From assembly GCA_025351425.1 (NCBI GenBank), contig JANXVY010000009.1, forward strand, positions 20,813-84,812: DNA of 64,000 nt, read 5' to 3'. Below are positions 9,407 to 18,643 of this stretch, piece after piece; the stretch's first letter is position 1, and each line of letters opens with the position of its first letter. The stretch is from Hyphomicrobium sp. (GTDB taxonomy: Bacteria > Pseudomonadota > Alphaproteobacteria > Rhizobiales > Hyphomicrobiaceae). The notes beneath the pieces are model-generated. The model did not search any database. It was given only the letters and a program-made list of their open reading frames with translations, and was not told where the DNA came from. The position numbers and the translations under genes were made by a program.

Positions 9407-11068
9407 CTACTCGGATTTCACTGCGAGGCAGTTGATGGCCTGCTTGTTCAATTCGGCGCACGCAGCGTGCGCGCTCGCCGCGTCGAATCCGCCAAAGCGC
9501 GCCCTGTAAAGCGTCTTGTCGCCGACGCTGACCACCCGCCGCACGGGCGCACGCTGCGCCAGCAGCGGCACTTGCGTCTTCGCTGTGGCCAATCGCTTGT
9601 CTGCTTCTGCAGCTGACGCATAGGCTCCGATCTGGATCTCGAAAGCTCCAGCCGTCGCAACGACGGGGACGACCGCAGCCCCGGCTGCATTGGCCGGTCC
9701 TTTGAGCCGGTAGCTCGGCTCGACCATCTTGGCGGAGGCCGGTTCCAGCTGCGCAAGTTGCGCGTTAAGCGACGACGGTGGCCGCCCGGGAGCTGGAGAA
9801 ACCGCCGCTGCCGGAGCTACGGCCACACCCGGCTGAACCACCGGAGCCGGCAGAGGGCTAGGCTGAGCGGCAAGGTGCGAGATCTGCGCCGCGGCTGCCG
9901 GGGTCGACGGCGACGCTGGGGCGGGCTTGTGCCCGAAAACGTCGCTGAGACGCAGCGCCATCGCAGCCTGCGCGATGGGAGATGCAGGAGCCTTCGCCTC
10001 GGCAACGCCGACCGGCCGCACCCGCGCTACGTCGATTTTCAAGGGTAGAGCCCCCGTTGGAGCGGGAACCGCGGCCGCGACCTGTACGGGCGGGGCAACC
10101 ACAACCGCCTGAGCAGGGGCAGCTGGAACCGGTGCAGGCTTGGGCGCGACGGCAGCAACAACTGCAGCAGTGGGCTTTGGTTTCTTGGCCGGCTGAACAC
10201 CGGCGGCGAGCACCGGCTTGCGTGTCTTGGCGGTCGACGCCCTGGCCAGCGCTCGTGTCAGCGAAACGCGCATCTGGGCATTGCGCGAGCCGGCCGTTTC
10301 GCCCCCGAAGATCGCGCCGACGAGGTGCTTGCCGTCCTGCTGTAGCGACGACACGAGGTTAAACCCGGACGCGTGCGTATAGCCGGTCTTGATGCCGTTG
10401 ATGCCCGGCATCTGCAGCATCAAGGTGTTGTGGTTCTTGTGGGTCGACCCGTTGTAGGTGTGGGCTCGCGTCGAAAACATCGGAAAATAGCGGGGAAAAT
10501 CGTCATAGAGGCGCACGCCCAGCGTCACCATGTCCCGCGCCGTAGTCGTCTGCCCGCTATCGGGCAATCCGGACGCATTCCTGAACGTCGTCGACTTCAT
10601 GCCAATGGCGTGCGCCTTGGCCGTCATCAACTTGGCGAACTCGGGCTCGGTGCCGCCCACCTGTTCGGCGAGTGCAATTGCGACATCGTTCGCCGACTTG
10701 GTAATCAGCGCCAGCATCGCATCCTCGACCGTGATCTCGTCCCCGACCGCGAGTTCAAGCTTGGAGGGCGCAGCATTGGCCGCATGCGCCGAAATGGGCA
10801 CGCGCGTTTTCATCGACAGGCGGCCCTTTTCGAGCTGCTCAAACACCAGATACAGCGTCATCATCTTGGTGAGCGACGCGGGATAGCGCGGATCGTTGCC
10901 GTCCTGATCGGTCAGGACTGCTCCGGTATTGGCGTCCATGATGAAGAGGGAGTGCGCCCCGCCCGCGTAGGCCGATGGCGCAAGCCCCGTGACCAATGCG
11001 GCACACGTCACGAAAACCGCTGCGACGCGGATGCGGGTCGTAACCAAAGCGCCAAATGCCCCATTCAT
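9407..11068 (-). CDS. D-alanyl-D-alanine carboxypeptidase with C-terminal SPOR domain
   Basis: A periplasmic penicillin-binding protein (DacA/DacC type) that trims the terminal D-Ala of peptidoglycan pentapeptides. The signal peptide is residues 1-35 (ending PSAYAGG). Penicilloyl-serine motifs are SLTK (65-68), SAND and KTGYTHASGFN. After the catalytic domain comes a long Ala/Pro/Val-rich linker (about residues 300-470), then an SPOR domain (about 475-553, beginning FEIQIGAYASAAEAD) that binds denuded septal glycan. ATG 11068 gives a proper signal peptide; the frame continues up to 11212 but the extra residues do not look conserved. The SPOR tail suggests action at the division site. Confidence 0.93.
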   Translation of the reverse strand: MNGAFGALVTTRIRVAAVFVTCAALVTGLAPSAYAGGAHSLFIMDANTGAVLTDQDGNDPRYPASLTKMMTLYLVFEQLEKGRLSMKTRVPISAHAANAAPSKLELAVGDEITVEDAMLALITKSANDVAIALAEQVGGTEPEFAKLMTAKAHAIGMKSTTFRNASGLPDSGQTTTARDMVTLGVRLYDDFPRYFPMFSTRAHTYNGSTHKNHNTLMLQMPGINGIKTGYTHASGFNLVSSLQQDGKHLVGAIFGGETAGSRNAQMRVSLTRALARASTAKTRKPVLAAGVQPAKKPKPTAAVVAAVAPKPAPVPAAPAQAVVVAPPVQVAAAVPAPTGALPLKIDVARVRPVGVAEAKAPASPIAQAAMALRLSDVFGHKPAPASPSTPAAAAQISHLAAQPSPLPAPVVQPGVAVAPAAAVSPAPGRPPSSLNAQLAQLEPASAKMVEPSYRLKGPANAAGAAVVPVVATAGAFEIQIGAYASAAEADKRLATAKTQVPLLAQRAPVRRVVSVGDKTLYRARFGGFDAASAHAACAELNKQAINCLAVKSE

Positions 11069-11382
11069 CGCGAACTTTGCCCTCACTTCGGCCGCGCCGA
11101 AAAGCCTGAACCCTCGCCCAAATCGCGCCCACCCCTGGTATTGCGCAGCAAAAGGCGTGGTTTTTGGGCGGCTTTGCGGCCAACCCGTGACGGACGAACG
11201 CTCCACCCACATTCGGCGGCCACACTCTAGAACGGCGATCCCAACAACCTGTTAATGCAGCGCTCACCAAGATGCCCTTGCCGTCCGCAGTCCTGGATAA
11301 CACTTATTGTGCACCGCAGCATTTTTGTGGACCCCGCGACCCGGGTTGAGTAAAATTAATCTTGGACGTTCCAGGACACACC
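11069..11382. other. Gap between carboxypeptidase and phasin starts
   Basis: This 314-bp divergent gap holds an upstream extension of the carboxypeptidase frame (to 11212) and then an AT-richer part close to the phasin start. I see no small gene, clear promoter box or hairpin strong enough to name. Confidence 0.4.
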
Positions 11383-11712
11383 ATGATCGAAATCTCATTG
11401 AACCGCGCAAGCCCCACCGAGGCGAGGGCCGTTTACGAGCAGGGCACGCGGGCTCTGCGGGCGATCTCGGCCGAAGTCGGTGACTATTCGCAGCGCTTGC
11501 TGGCCGATGGCACAACCACGGCCACCCGCCTGGCAACGGCCAAGTCGGTTCCAGAGGCCATGGACTTGATGACCGCGTTTTCCAAACGCACGTTCGAGGA
11601 GCATTTGCAGCAGATGAGCCGCATCGCGGGCATGGTTGCTTCGGCGTCCGAGACCCAGACCCGCGCCTGCCAGACCCTTTATCAGAACTTCTGGTCGCCG
11701 CGCTTAGGCTGA
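11383..11712 (+). CDS. Phasin family protein
   Basis: A small helical protein (109 aa) with the phasin pattern: EQGTRALRAISAEVGDYSQRL, then KSVPEAMDLMTAFSKRTFEEHLQQM with amphipathic heptads, ending near SETQTRACQTLYQNFW. Phasins coat polyhydroxybutyrate granules and control their size; many alphaproteobacteria carry several copies. It is monocistronic, with an intrinsic terminator at 11803-11828. The name rests on pattern resemblance; the substrate-granule role is inferred. Confidence 0.75.
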   Translation: MIEISLNRASPTEARAVYEQGTRALRAISAEVGDYSQRLLADGTTTATRLATAKSVPEAMDLMTAFSKRTFEEHLQQMSRIAGMVASASETQTRACQTLYQNFWSPRLG

Positions 11713-11802
11713 CAGGCCGCAAATGGCCGGCGCTCAATGAACCCCACGGCCTGCCTGGTGCTGAAGGGCTTGCCCGGTTATAAAGGCCTGCCCAATTCTG
11801 AA

Positions 11803-11828
11803 GGCCCGGACCCGTCCGGGCCTTTTTT
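11803..11828 (+). terminator. Intrinsic terminator after the phasin gene
   Basis: Perfect 8-bp stem GGCCCGGA/TCCGGGCC with loop CCCG (11803-11822), followed by six T. It lies 90 bp past the phasin stop and ahead of clpS. Confidence 0.85.
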
Positions 11829-11990
11829 GTGTCCTGATCCGATATCATATAGCATCGCGTAACCGAGGTCCTTCATCGATTGCAATTCCACACGTGGATC
11901 AGCATTCACGGATCGGGCGGTCCCGGCTATGATCGGGTCAGGGCGCAAGCCCGGCCGTTAAACCGAATAAAGGTTTGAAGTAGAGACACG

Positions 11991-12419
11991 ATGCGCGAAC
12001 ACTCCATTGCAGTATTCATAGGCAGCGATGGCGCACGCTTTGGGCAGTCGCGCGCGCGTGACATCGCAACCACGTCCGCCGGCAATCCTGGCCCTCCCGG
12101 GCCTCCCGGCAAGAACGGCGACGACGGCCGCACCGGGCTCGTCACCAAAACCCGCCCGAAAACCAAGAAACCGTCGCTTTACAAAGTCTTGCTCCTCAAC
12201 GACGATTATACGCCGATGGAGTTTGTGGTGCACATCTTGCAGAAATATTTCGGCAAGAACCGCGAGGAGGCGGAGCGGGTCATGTTGCACGTCCACCAGA
12301 AGGGCGTTGGCGTCTGTGGCGTCTACACGTTCGAGATTGCCGAAACAAAAGTGACTCAGGTCATGGACTTTTCGCGCGCGAATAACCACCCTCTACAATG
12401 CACCATGGAGAAGGAGTAG
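11991..12419 (+). CDS. clpS: ATP-dependent Clp protease adaptor ClpS with collagen-like N-terminus
   Basis: ClpS delivers N-degron substrates (bulky N-terminal residues) to ClpAP. The core (about residues 60-142) has the classic motifs [17 protein letters not shown], with the Asp/Asn binding pocket, [17 protein letters not shown] and the C-terminal [13 protein letters not shown]. The N-terminal tail of about 60 residues is longer than usual and contains [16 protein letters not shown], a collagen-like Gly-X-Y stretch. ATG 11991 is the start used; a shorter form beginning nearer the core cannot be excluded, but no in-frame ATG lies closer. clpA begins 6 bp downstream. Confidence 0.93.
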   Translation: MREHSIAVFIGSDGARFGQSRARDIATTSAGNPGPPGPPGKNGDDGRTGLVTKTRPKTKKPSLYKVLLLNDDYTPMEFVVHILQKYFGKNREEAERVMLHVHQKGVGVCGVYTFEIAETKVTQVMDFSRANNHPLQCTMEKE

Positions 12420-12425
12420 GTCCAC

Positions 12426-14873
12426 GTGCCATCATTCTCAAAGAGCCTGGAGACGGCCCTTCATCGCGCGCTGGAAGCAGCGAACGAACGCAACCACGAG
12501 TTCGCAACCCTTGAGCATTTGCTGCTGGCCCTCATGGACGACCGCGACGCGGCCGCCGTGATGCGTGCCTGCGCCGTCGATGCCGAGGCTCTCAAGGCCC
12601 GCATCGTGACCTACCTCGATACGGAGCTCGCCTCCCTCGTCGTGAAGGACCACGCGGAAGCCCAGCCCACGACTGGCTTCCAGCGCGTGATCCACCGCGC
12701 GGTGGTGCATGTGCAGTCGTCGGGCCGCGAGGAAGTGACCGGAGCCAATGTGCTCGTCGCCATCTTCGCCGAACGTGAGAGTCACGCCGCCTACTTCCTG
12801 CAGGAGCAGGAAATGACACGGTTTGATGCGGTCCAGTACATTTCCCATGGCATCGCCAAGCGCCCGGGCATGTCGGAACCACGTACCGTGCGCGGCGCAG
12901 AAGAACAAAGCAGCTCGAACAGCGAAGGGGAGGAAAAGAAAACGGCCCAGGATGCACTCTCCGCCTATTGCGTGAACCTCAACTTGAAGGCGCGCGACGG
13001 CAAGATCGACCCGTTGATCGGCCGCGAACAAGAGGTGATGCGCACCATCCAGGTGCTGTGCCGCCGCTCCAAGAACAACCCACTGTTCGTCGGCGACCCC
13101 GGCGTAGGCAAGACTGCGATCGCCGAAGGCCTCGCCCGCAAGATCATCCGCGGCGAAGTCCCCGAGGTGCTGCTGAACGCGACCATCTTCTCGCTCGATA
13201 TGGGCTCGCTGCTGGCGGGCACCCGCTATCGCGGCGACTTCGAAGAGCGGCTGAAAGCCGTCATGAAGGAGATCGAAGCCCACGAGGGCGCGATCCTGTT
13301 CATCGACGAAATCCACACCGTGATCGGCGCCGGCGCAACGTCGGGCGGCGCTATGGATGCCTCGAACCTGCTGAAGCCCGCACTCCAGTCGGGCGTGCTG
13401 CGTTGCATCGGCTCCACGACCTACAAGGAATACCGCCAGCACTTCGAGAAGGACCGCGCCCTGGTGCGCCGGTTCCAGAAGATCGACGTGAAGGAACCCT
13501 CGGTCGAGGACACCATCGCGATCCTCAAGGGCCTGAAGCCCTACTTCGAGGAGTTTCACAAGCTCAAGTACACCTCCGAAGCCATCAAGTCGGCGGTAGA
13601 GCTGTCGGCGCGCTACATCCACGACCGCAAGCTGCCCGACAAGGCGATCGACGTCATCGACGAGACGGGCGCATCGCAGATGCTGGTGCCCGAGGCCAAG
13701 CGTAAGAAGAAGATCACCGTTAAGGAGATCGAGGCGACCGTCGCGACGATGGCGCGCATCCCGGCCAAGACCGTGACCAAGTCGGATGCCGAAGTGCTGG
13801 GCAACCTCGAAAAGGACATGAAGCGTCTGGTGTTCGGCCAGGACAAGGCGATCGAACAGCTGGCGTCCGCCATCAAGCTCGCCCGCGCTGGCCTGCGCGA
13901 ACCCGAAAAACCGATCGGCTGCTATCTGTTCTCGGGCCCAACCGGCGTCGGCAAGACCGAAGTTGCCAAGCAGATGGCGAACCTCATGGGCGTCGAGCTG
14001 CTGCGCTTCGACATGTCCGAATACATGGAAAAGCACACCATATCGCGGTTGATCGGCGCGCCTCCCGGCTACGTCGGCTTCGACCAGGGCGGCCTCTTGA
14101 CCGACGGCGTCGATCAGCACCCCCACTCCGTGCTGCTGCTCGACGAAATCGAGAAGGCCCACCCTGACCTGTTCAACATCCTGTTGCAGGTGATGGACCA
14201 CGGTAAGCTGACCGACCACAACGGCAAGCAGATCGACTTCCGCAACGTCATTCTCATCATGACGTCGAACGCGGGCGCCAGCGATCTCGCCAAGGCCGCC
14301 ATGGGCTTCAACCGCTCGAAGCGCGAAGGCGACGACACGGAGGCGATCAACCGCCTCTTCACGCCCGAATTCCGCAACCGTTTGGACGCGGTGATCCCCT
14401 TCAATGGCCTCCCCCAAGAGGTCATCGCCAAGGTGGTCGAGAAGTTCGTGTTCCAGCTGGAAGCCCAACTTGCCGACCGCGGCGTGACGATCGAGCTGTC
14501 GGAAGCGGCCGCCAAGTGGATCGGCGAAAAGGGCTACGACGAAAAGTTCGGCGCCCGCCCCCTTGGACGCGTCATCCAGGAATACATCAAGAAGCCGCTG
14601 GCCGATGAACTGCTGTTTGGCCGTCTCGAACACGGCGGAATCGTCAAGGTGCTGGTCGAAGGCACGGGCGAGGACGCCAAGCTCGCGTTCGAGTACGTAC
14701 CAGCCGACCCCTCCAAGAAGCAGAAGCTCCGCGACGAAGACGACGACGAAGACGATCAGGTCCCCGTGCTGGTCGACGCGACGCCCAAGAAGGCTCTCCC
14801 GAGCCCGAAGGAACGCAAGACCACCCGCGGCGGCGGCGCAGTCCCCCCTGTGCCGCGCAAAAAGGACGAATAG
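12426..14873 (+). CDS. clpA: ATP-dependent Clp protease ATP-binding subunit ClpA
   Basis: AAA+ unfoldase that, with ClpP, degrades N-degron and SsrA-tagged proteins. The 815 aa comprise an N-domain (about 1-145, [20 protein letters not shown]), a first AAA module with Walker A GDPGVGKT (near 223) and [11 protein letters not shown], and a second with GPTGVGKT (near 504) and [19 protein letters not shown]. The C-terminus has a charged tail (DEDDDEDDQ, then RKTTRGGG) longer than in E. coli. The start is GTG 12426, six bases after clpS. clpS-clpA adjacency is the standard arrangement. Downstream is a repeat element and a convergent gene. Confidence 0.97.
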   Translation: MPSFSKSLETALHRALEAANERNHEFATLEHLLLALMDDRDAAAVMRACAVDAEALKARIVTYLDTELASLVVKDHAEAQPTTGFQRVIHRAVVHVQSSGREEVTGANVLVAIFAERESHAAYFLQEQEMTRFDAVQYISHGIAKRPGMSEPRTVRGAEEQSSSNSEGEEKKTAQDALSAYCVNLNLKARDGKIDPLIGREQEVMRTIQVLCRRSKNNPLFVGDPGVGKTAIAEGLARKIIRGEVPEVLLNATIFSLDMGSLLAGTRYRGDFEERLKAVMKEIEAHEGAILFIDEIHTVIGAGATSGGAMDASNLLKPALQSGVLRCIGSTTYKEYRQHFEKDRALVRRFQKIDVKEPSVEDTIAILKGLKPYFEEFHKLKYTSEAIKSAVELSARYIHDRKLPDKAIDVIDETGASQMLVPEAKRKKKITVKEIEATVATMARIPAKTVTKSDAEVLGNLEKDMKRLVFGQDKAIEQLASAIKLARAGLREPEKPIGCYLFSGPTGVGKTEVAKQMANLMGVELLRFDMSEYMEKHTISRLIGAPPGYVGFDQGGLLTDGVDQHPHSVLLLDEIEKAHPDLFNILLQVMDHGKLTDHNGKQIDFRNVILIMTSNAGASDLAKAAMGFNRSKREGDDTEAINRLFTPEFRNRLDAVIPFNGLPQEVIAKVVEKFVFQLEAQLADRGVTIELSEAAAKWIGEKGYDEKFGARPLGRVIQEYIKKPLADELLFGRLEHGGIVKVLVEGTGEDAKLAFEYVPADPSKKQKLRDEDDDEDDQVPVLVDATPKKALPSPKERKTTRGGGAVPPVPRKKDE

Positions 14874-14902
14874 GGTTCTAGGGCCGGCGGAAACGCTGGC
14901 CC

Positions 14903-15057
14903 TAGAGCATTTTCCGACGAAGTGGATACCGGTTCGTCGTCGACGGCGAAGCCTCGCTCCATGAAGACGGCGAAGCCTCGCTCCATGAAGACGAAAATGC
15001 GCCAAAATCAAGAACCTAGAGCAAAATTACGATTCCGTAGGATCGGAATTTGCTCTA
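14903..15057. repeat. Two-hairpin intergenic repeat, copy 1 (with internal duplication)
   Basis: Starts TAGAGCATTTTCCGACGAAG and ends ATCGGAATTTGCTCTA, the same ends as copies at 22008-22111 and 23219-23322. The first hairpin pairs GCATTTTC...GAAAATGC with inner GACGAA/TTCGTC; the second pairs TAGAGCAAA...TTTGCTCTA. In this copy the loop region between GTTCGTCGTC and the 3' arm carries two tandem 24-bp units (14942-14965 and 14966-14989) absent from the other copies. It lies between the convergent genes clpA and an acyltransferase. Confidence 0.9.
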
Positions 15058-15063
15058 GTTGTT

Positions 15064-16251
15064 TCAGCCTCGGGCTTCCTTGCTCCACGCGAAGCTGCGG
15101 CCGTAGGCGGTGATGGGTTCTTCGACGAGTTTCGTGACGCCCCAACCCAGCAGCACCGTCACGGGAAGCGCGGCGAGCGTGATCGCCCATTGCACCGGCG
15201 TCGCAATGTCGGGCACCGTGCCGAGCACCAGCCCATGCATCAACCCGAGCACGGCGAGGTGCGTAAGATAGACGGCATAGGATGTCTGCCCAAAGAAGCA
15301 CAACACCGGCGACTTGAGCCGTTCGCCTTCGGGCGACCCCCTGACCACGGCCACGATATAGGCCGCGCAGCCGATGGAAGCGAACAGCCGCGAGAACACG
15401 TCGAACACCGGAAAATCCGGACGATCGACGAGCCTTAGCCCGAGCACCGCCGCGAGCATGACGAGCGGTAGCACCCGCAGATGCTGGTCATAGCGCGTCA
15501 GGTCGACCGACTTATACAGAACGGCCGCCAGCAGTCCGCAAAACAGCGGGTCCATGCAGCCGGGCAGGAACACCGATGCCGCCAGCGCAGGCCACCAACC
15601 GCCCCACAAGATCGCGGCCCGGAACAAAACCGCGATCAGCGCCCCCGCCGTCAGCACCGTTACGAGAAAACGCCTCGGCACGAACAGGAACAGCGCCGGC
15701 GCGATGAGGTAGAATTGCTCTTCGACCGACAGCGTCCACGTCGGCGCCAGCCAGTATGGCCCGAACGCGTTGGCGTCGACCATGAAGAAGTTCTGCGTGA
15801 AGGTGAGATATGACCAGAGCGGGAACACCGCCGTGATGTCCATATACGGCGCCCGGCCGACCGCCAGCATCATGGCGTAGACGAACAGCACACAGAACAC
15901 ATACACCGGCAGCGTGCGGCAGCACCGCCGGACATAGAACACGAAGAAGAAGTTGGCGTGGTGCTGCTTTTCCAGGATCAGCCGCCCGACGAGGAAGCCG
16001 CTCAACACAAAAAACATGAGGACAGCCAGCCAGCCGACCGCCAAAGCGTTGATGCCGGTTGGAACTTCGCCGAAAAAATGCGATAGGACGACAAAGACGG
16101 TCATCAGGCCGCGCAAGCCGTCGAGCACCACGATGCGCCCCGCCGCACTGTGGATTTCGGCCGGAGCAGCGGGAAGGGCGGCGGCGGCGCCGGCCTGCGG
16201 CAACCCACCAAACAGTGTTCCCGTAGGGGTTGCGAGCGCCGATCGCTGCAT
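15064..16251 (-). CDS. Acyltransferase 3 family membrane protein
   Basis: In 395 aa there are about ten membrane helices. Family blocks: IVVLDGLRGLMTVFVVLSHF with the conserved His, FFVLSGFLVGRLI, and YVRRCCRTLPVYVFCVLF; WTLSVEEQFYLIAPALFLF is the conserved Glu segment of the OafA/exopolysaccharide acetyltransferase group, and the C-terminal SYAVYLTHLAVLG matches too. Likely O-acetylates a surface or secreted glycan. The start is ATG 16251, preceded by GGAGTG. It is a single gene, convergent with clpA across a repeat element. Confidence 0.88.
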   Translation of the reverse strand: MQRSALATPTGTLFGGLPQAGAAAALPAAPAEIHSAAGRIVVLDGLRGLMTVFVVLSHFFGEVPTGINALAVGWLAVLMFFVLSGFLVGRLILEKQHHANFFFVFYVRRCCRTLPVYVFCVLFVYAMMLAVGRAPYMDITAVFPLWSYLTFTQNFFMVDANAFGPYWLAPTWTLSVEEQFYLIAPALFLFVPRRFLVTVLTAGALIAVLFRAAILWGGWWPALAASVFLPGCMDPLFCGLLAAVLYKSVDLTRYDQHLRVLPLVMLAAVLGLRLVDRPDFPVFDVFSRLFASIGCAAYIVAVVRGSPEGERLKSPVLCFFGQTSYAVYLTHLAVLGLMHGLVLGTVPDIATPVQWAITLAALPVTVLLGWGVTKLVEEPITAYGRSFAWSKEARG

Positions 16252-16374
16252 GGTTTCACTCCGCAGGCTTGGAAGAGATCAAGTCTACGGCCGAACTGGT
16301 TACACCCGGGTTACCAGCTTACCCGGCAGCCCCGATTGAGCGCCCAGCCTCAGCTTATTGCCAAGGAAACCGCC

Positions 16375-16995
16375 ATGACCCCGCCGGCCCTGACGCTGTA
16401 TCACGCGGCCCCCTCCCGCTCCTCGATAGTCCTTTGGATGCTCGAAGAGCTGGGCGAGCCCTACAAGCTAGAGCTGCTGCACCTGAAGCAGGGCGACCAC
16501 TTGAAGCCCGCTTATTTGGCCATAAACCCTATGGGTAAGGTGCCAACGTTGGTCGACCACGGCGTCGCAATAACCGAAGTCGCCGCCATCTGCTGCTATC
16601 TGGCCGACCGCTACCCCATGGCTGGCCTCGCCCCCGCGATCGATGATCCCCTGCGCGGCCCCTATCTCAAGTGGATGTTCTGGGGCCCCTCGTGCATGGA
16701 GCCCGCCGTCATCGACCACCACTTGAAGCGCGAACCCGGCCCCCGCGCGATAATGGGCTGGATCGACTACGATACGACCATGAACGTGCTGAGCGACGCC
16801 GTCCGCAAGGGCCCGTGGCTGCTGGGAGACAAATTCACCGCGGCCGACGTTGTTATCGGTGCTGGCGTCAACTGGGGCCTGCTGTTCGGCACCATCCCCA
16901 AGCGGCCCGAATTCGAGGCCTACGCCGCCCGCCTGCGCACAAGGCCCGCCATGCAACGTCAAGTGGCCAAGGACGAAGAACTGTCGAAGGCCTGA
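16375..16995 (+). CDS. Glutathione S-transferase family protein
   Basis: The 206 aa show a thioredoxin-fold N-terminal domain, LTLYHAAPSRSSIVLWMLEE, with a serine-rich active-site loop, INPMGKVPTLVDHG with the cis-proline, and the glutathione gamma-Glu binding site (I)TEVAAICCYLADRYP. The C-terminal helical domain contains WLLGDKFTAADVVIGAGVNW. Cytoplasmic; the substrate is unknown. The start at ATG 16375 follows a purine-rich AAGGAAAC. Its paralogue at 20140 is only distantly similar. Confidence 0.9.
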   Translation: MTPPALTLYHAAPSRSSIVLWMLEELGEPYKLELLHLKQGDHLKPAYLAINPMGKVPTLVDHGVAITEVAAICCYLADRYPMAGLAPAIDDPLRGPYLKWMFWGPSCMEPAVIDHHLKREPGPRAIMGWIDYDTTMNVLSDAVRKGPWLLGDKFTAADVVIGAGVNWGLLFGTIPKRPEFEAYAARLRTRPAMQRQVAKDEELSKA

Positions 16996-17059
16996 GGCAC
17001 AAGCTCTCAAACATTGCGACGTAAAACGTCTTAGAGTCCCAAGAAGCCCAGAGTTCCAA

Positions 17060-17130
17060 GAAGGAAGGGGGGCTGGCGGAACCCGTTCCCCCAGATGGGC
17101 GCGGGCGATAGCCCGCTCGCGTAAGCGACC
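17060..17130. repeat. Two-hairpin element with GATA loop
   Basis: Hairpin one, CTGGcGGAAC-cc-GTTCCcCCAG (17073-17094), is followed by hairpin two, GCGGGC-gata-GCCCGC (17101-17116). The element at 58266-58313 has the same order, with stems GGGGGAAC/GTACCCCC and GCAGGC-ggta-GCCTGC, so the middle base pair of hairpin two has changed on both sides. It lies between the glutathione S-transferase gene and the next hypothetical gene. Confidence 0.5.
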
Positions 17131-17225
17131 GCCACCATACCCCGCCGCAAGTCGCAGCCCGCGCAGCTTTACGATTGCCCCCGGAACATGAGACAGTCCC
17201 GCTGTCTTCTGGGGGAACCGCGCAA

Positions 17226-17690
17226 ATGCTGTCCGACGACGTCTACCGCTCGCAACTCACAACGGCGTTCGCAGCCCTGAAGCGGCTCGCAGGAGAGCTA
17301 TCGGACGCAGCCCAGGCGGAGACAGCCGAAACCCGCGACTTCGTCCGCTTGGCGCTTCTGCCAAAGGCAGCTGGTGCCTGCGCGGTGGAGATCATGCTCC
17401 GGGCCGATCAGCTCTATGACATCGCCATCGGCAACGAGTTCTATGAGGATTGCAAAGTCGAGCGCTTCGACCTGTTCCAGCCGCTGGTCACAGCCATCAC
17501 GCGCGGCGACGTTATCCAGCGTCACCACATCTCGGCGGCGACCGGCACCGAGCGGTCCATTGAAACCATCGTCACGCTGCCCGGCGGCGAGATCTGGCGC
17601 AAGGGCCACGTCCACGGTTCCGTTGCGCCCGCCATCCCCGACGCCGCAACCCTGCTGAAGGACCGGACGTTCCTGCCCTACCGCCGCTAA
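17226..17690 (+). CDS. Hypothetical protein, 154 aa
   Basis: Not recognised. A soluble protein with a helical N-terminal half (RLAGELSDAAQAETAETRD, about residues 20-40) and a mixed C-terminal half containing ISAATGTERSIETIVTLPGG and HVHGSV. No signal peptide or membrane segment. The start ATG 17226 is preceded by GGGGGAACC, and by a perfect AGACAG-N5-CTGTCT inverted repeat at 17191-17207 that could be an operator or an mRNA hairpin near the ribosome site. It is convergent with the NlpC/P60 gene. Confidence 0.7.
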   Translation: MLSDDVYRSQLTTAFAALKRLAGELSDAAQAETAETRDFVRLALLPKAAGACAVEIMLRADQLYDIAIGNEFYEDCKVERFDLFQPLVTAITRGDVIQRHHISAATGTERSIETIVTLPGGEIWRKGHVHGSVAPAIPDAATLLKDRTFLPYRR

Positions 17691-17767
17691 GAACGTGCCG
17701 TGGGTGGACGCGACGCCAGCCGTCCCAAAGCCGCGCCGAAAGCGGAAGCGGGCCGCATCCACCGCAC

Positions 17768-18643
17768 CTACACACTGGCGCTCACACTGCCGCTCATCCG
17801 CTTGATGGCGACGATTTCGCCCCCTGTGCCTTTGATGCGCGCCGCCGTTTCCGGCAGCGGCTCTGCGTTAACCGCCATGTGGTGGGCGTTGGCGTGCACC
17901 ATCATCACGCTGTCGATCATGATGCCGACGTGGCCCTTCCAGAACACCAGGTCGCCGCGCACCAAGCCTTCGAGATCGTCGGGGACGTCGATCCCGGTCC
18001 CGAGTGCGGCCTGCTGCAGATCGCTGTCGCGGGGGGCGCCGATCCCGCACGCGGCGAGCGACACCTGCACCAGCGCCGAACAGTCGAGCCCCACGCGCGT
18101 TTTTCCGCCCCACAGATAGGGCGTGCCGATCAGCCGTTCGGCGACTTCGACAAAATCTCGGTCGCGCCAGTCGCGCTCCGCCACATGCCGCGACACCACA
18201 TACCCCCCGCCTGCGAGCCGGGCGAAGCGGTCGACTGTTTCAGTGACGGTGAACTGCGAACCGAGGCTCAAGTGCATCAGCGGCGGTGATTTGATGTCGG
18301 CCGCCGGATATACGAACGTGCCGATGGCCTTGACCTTGTGGGTCGCCGCAGCCACGTCGTATGACAGCGTATCGGCCGGCAGGTAGCCGACATAGCCGTC
18401 GGTGGCGAGTTGCACCCACGCCCAGCCCTCGGAAACGTCGTAGACCCACACGGGCTCGCCAAACAGCGCTTCCGTCTCGAACCCGGCCGACCCCATCGGC
18501 ACCTTGCGCAAGGGAACCACCGGCCTCGCAATCTGAGCCGGCGTTCCAGCCACGAATTCGACCGCATCCACCCGCCCGCGCAAGCTCTCGGCCGCAAGGT
18601 CCGCCCGGTAGGCGTTGAGCCGGGGATCGAGGGCTGTGGTCAC
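17768..18643 (-). CDS. NlpC/P60 family peptidoglycan hydrolase with SH3-like domains
   Basis: About 291 aa. The N-terminal half has bacterial SH3-type repeats (GEPVWVYDVSEGWAWVQL and a second around QFTVTETVDRFARL), the C-terminal third the NlpC/P60 papain-like fold: GTPYLWGGKT, catalytic Cys in GLDCSALVQ, and His in DLVFWKGHVGIMID. Such enzymes cut the gamma-D-Glu-diaminopimelate bond. No obvious signal peptide at this start; a cytosolic role in muropeptide recycling, as in the alphaproteobacterial pairs of this type, is possible. GTG 18643 overlaps the TGA of the aminopeptidase gene (GTGA), so the two are coupled. Confidence 0.88.
   Translation of the reverse strand: MTTALDPRLNAYRADLAAESLRGRVDAVEFVAGTPAQIARPVVPLRKVPMGSAGFETEALFGEPVWVYDVSEGWAWVQLATDGYVGYLPADTLSYDVAAATHKVKAIGTFVYPAADIKSPPLMHLSLGSQFTVTETVDRFARLAGGGYVVSRHVAERDWRDRDFVEVAERLIGTPYLWGGKTRVGLDCSALVQVSLAACGIGAPRDSDLQQAALGTGIDVPDDLEGLVRGDLVFWKGHVGIMIDSVMMVHANAHHMAVNAEPLPETAARIKGTGGEIVAIKRMSGSVSASV

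Noticed and set aside
12438..15011. 857-codon open frame antisense to clpA
   Set aside because: Arises from codon bias of clpA on the other strand; the translated product is His/Leu/Asp-rich with no family motif, and ClpA itself is certain.
14903..15057. Possible CRISPR-like array because of the two 24-bp units
   Set aside because: Only two directly adjacent identical units without spacers, inside a known palindromic repeat; no cas genes.
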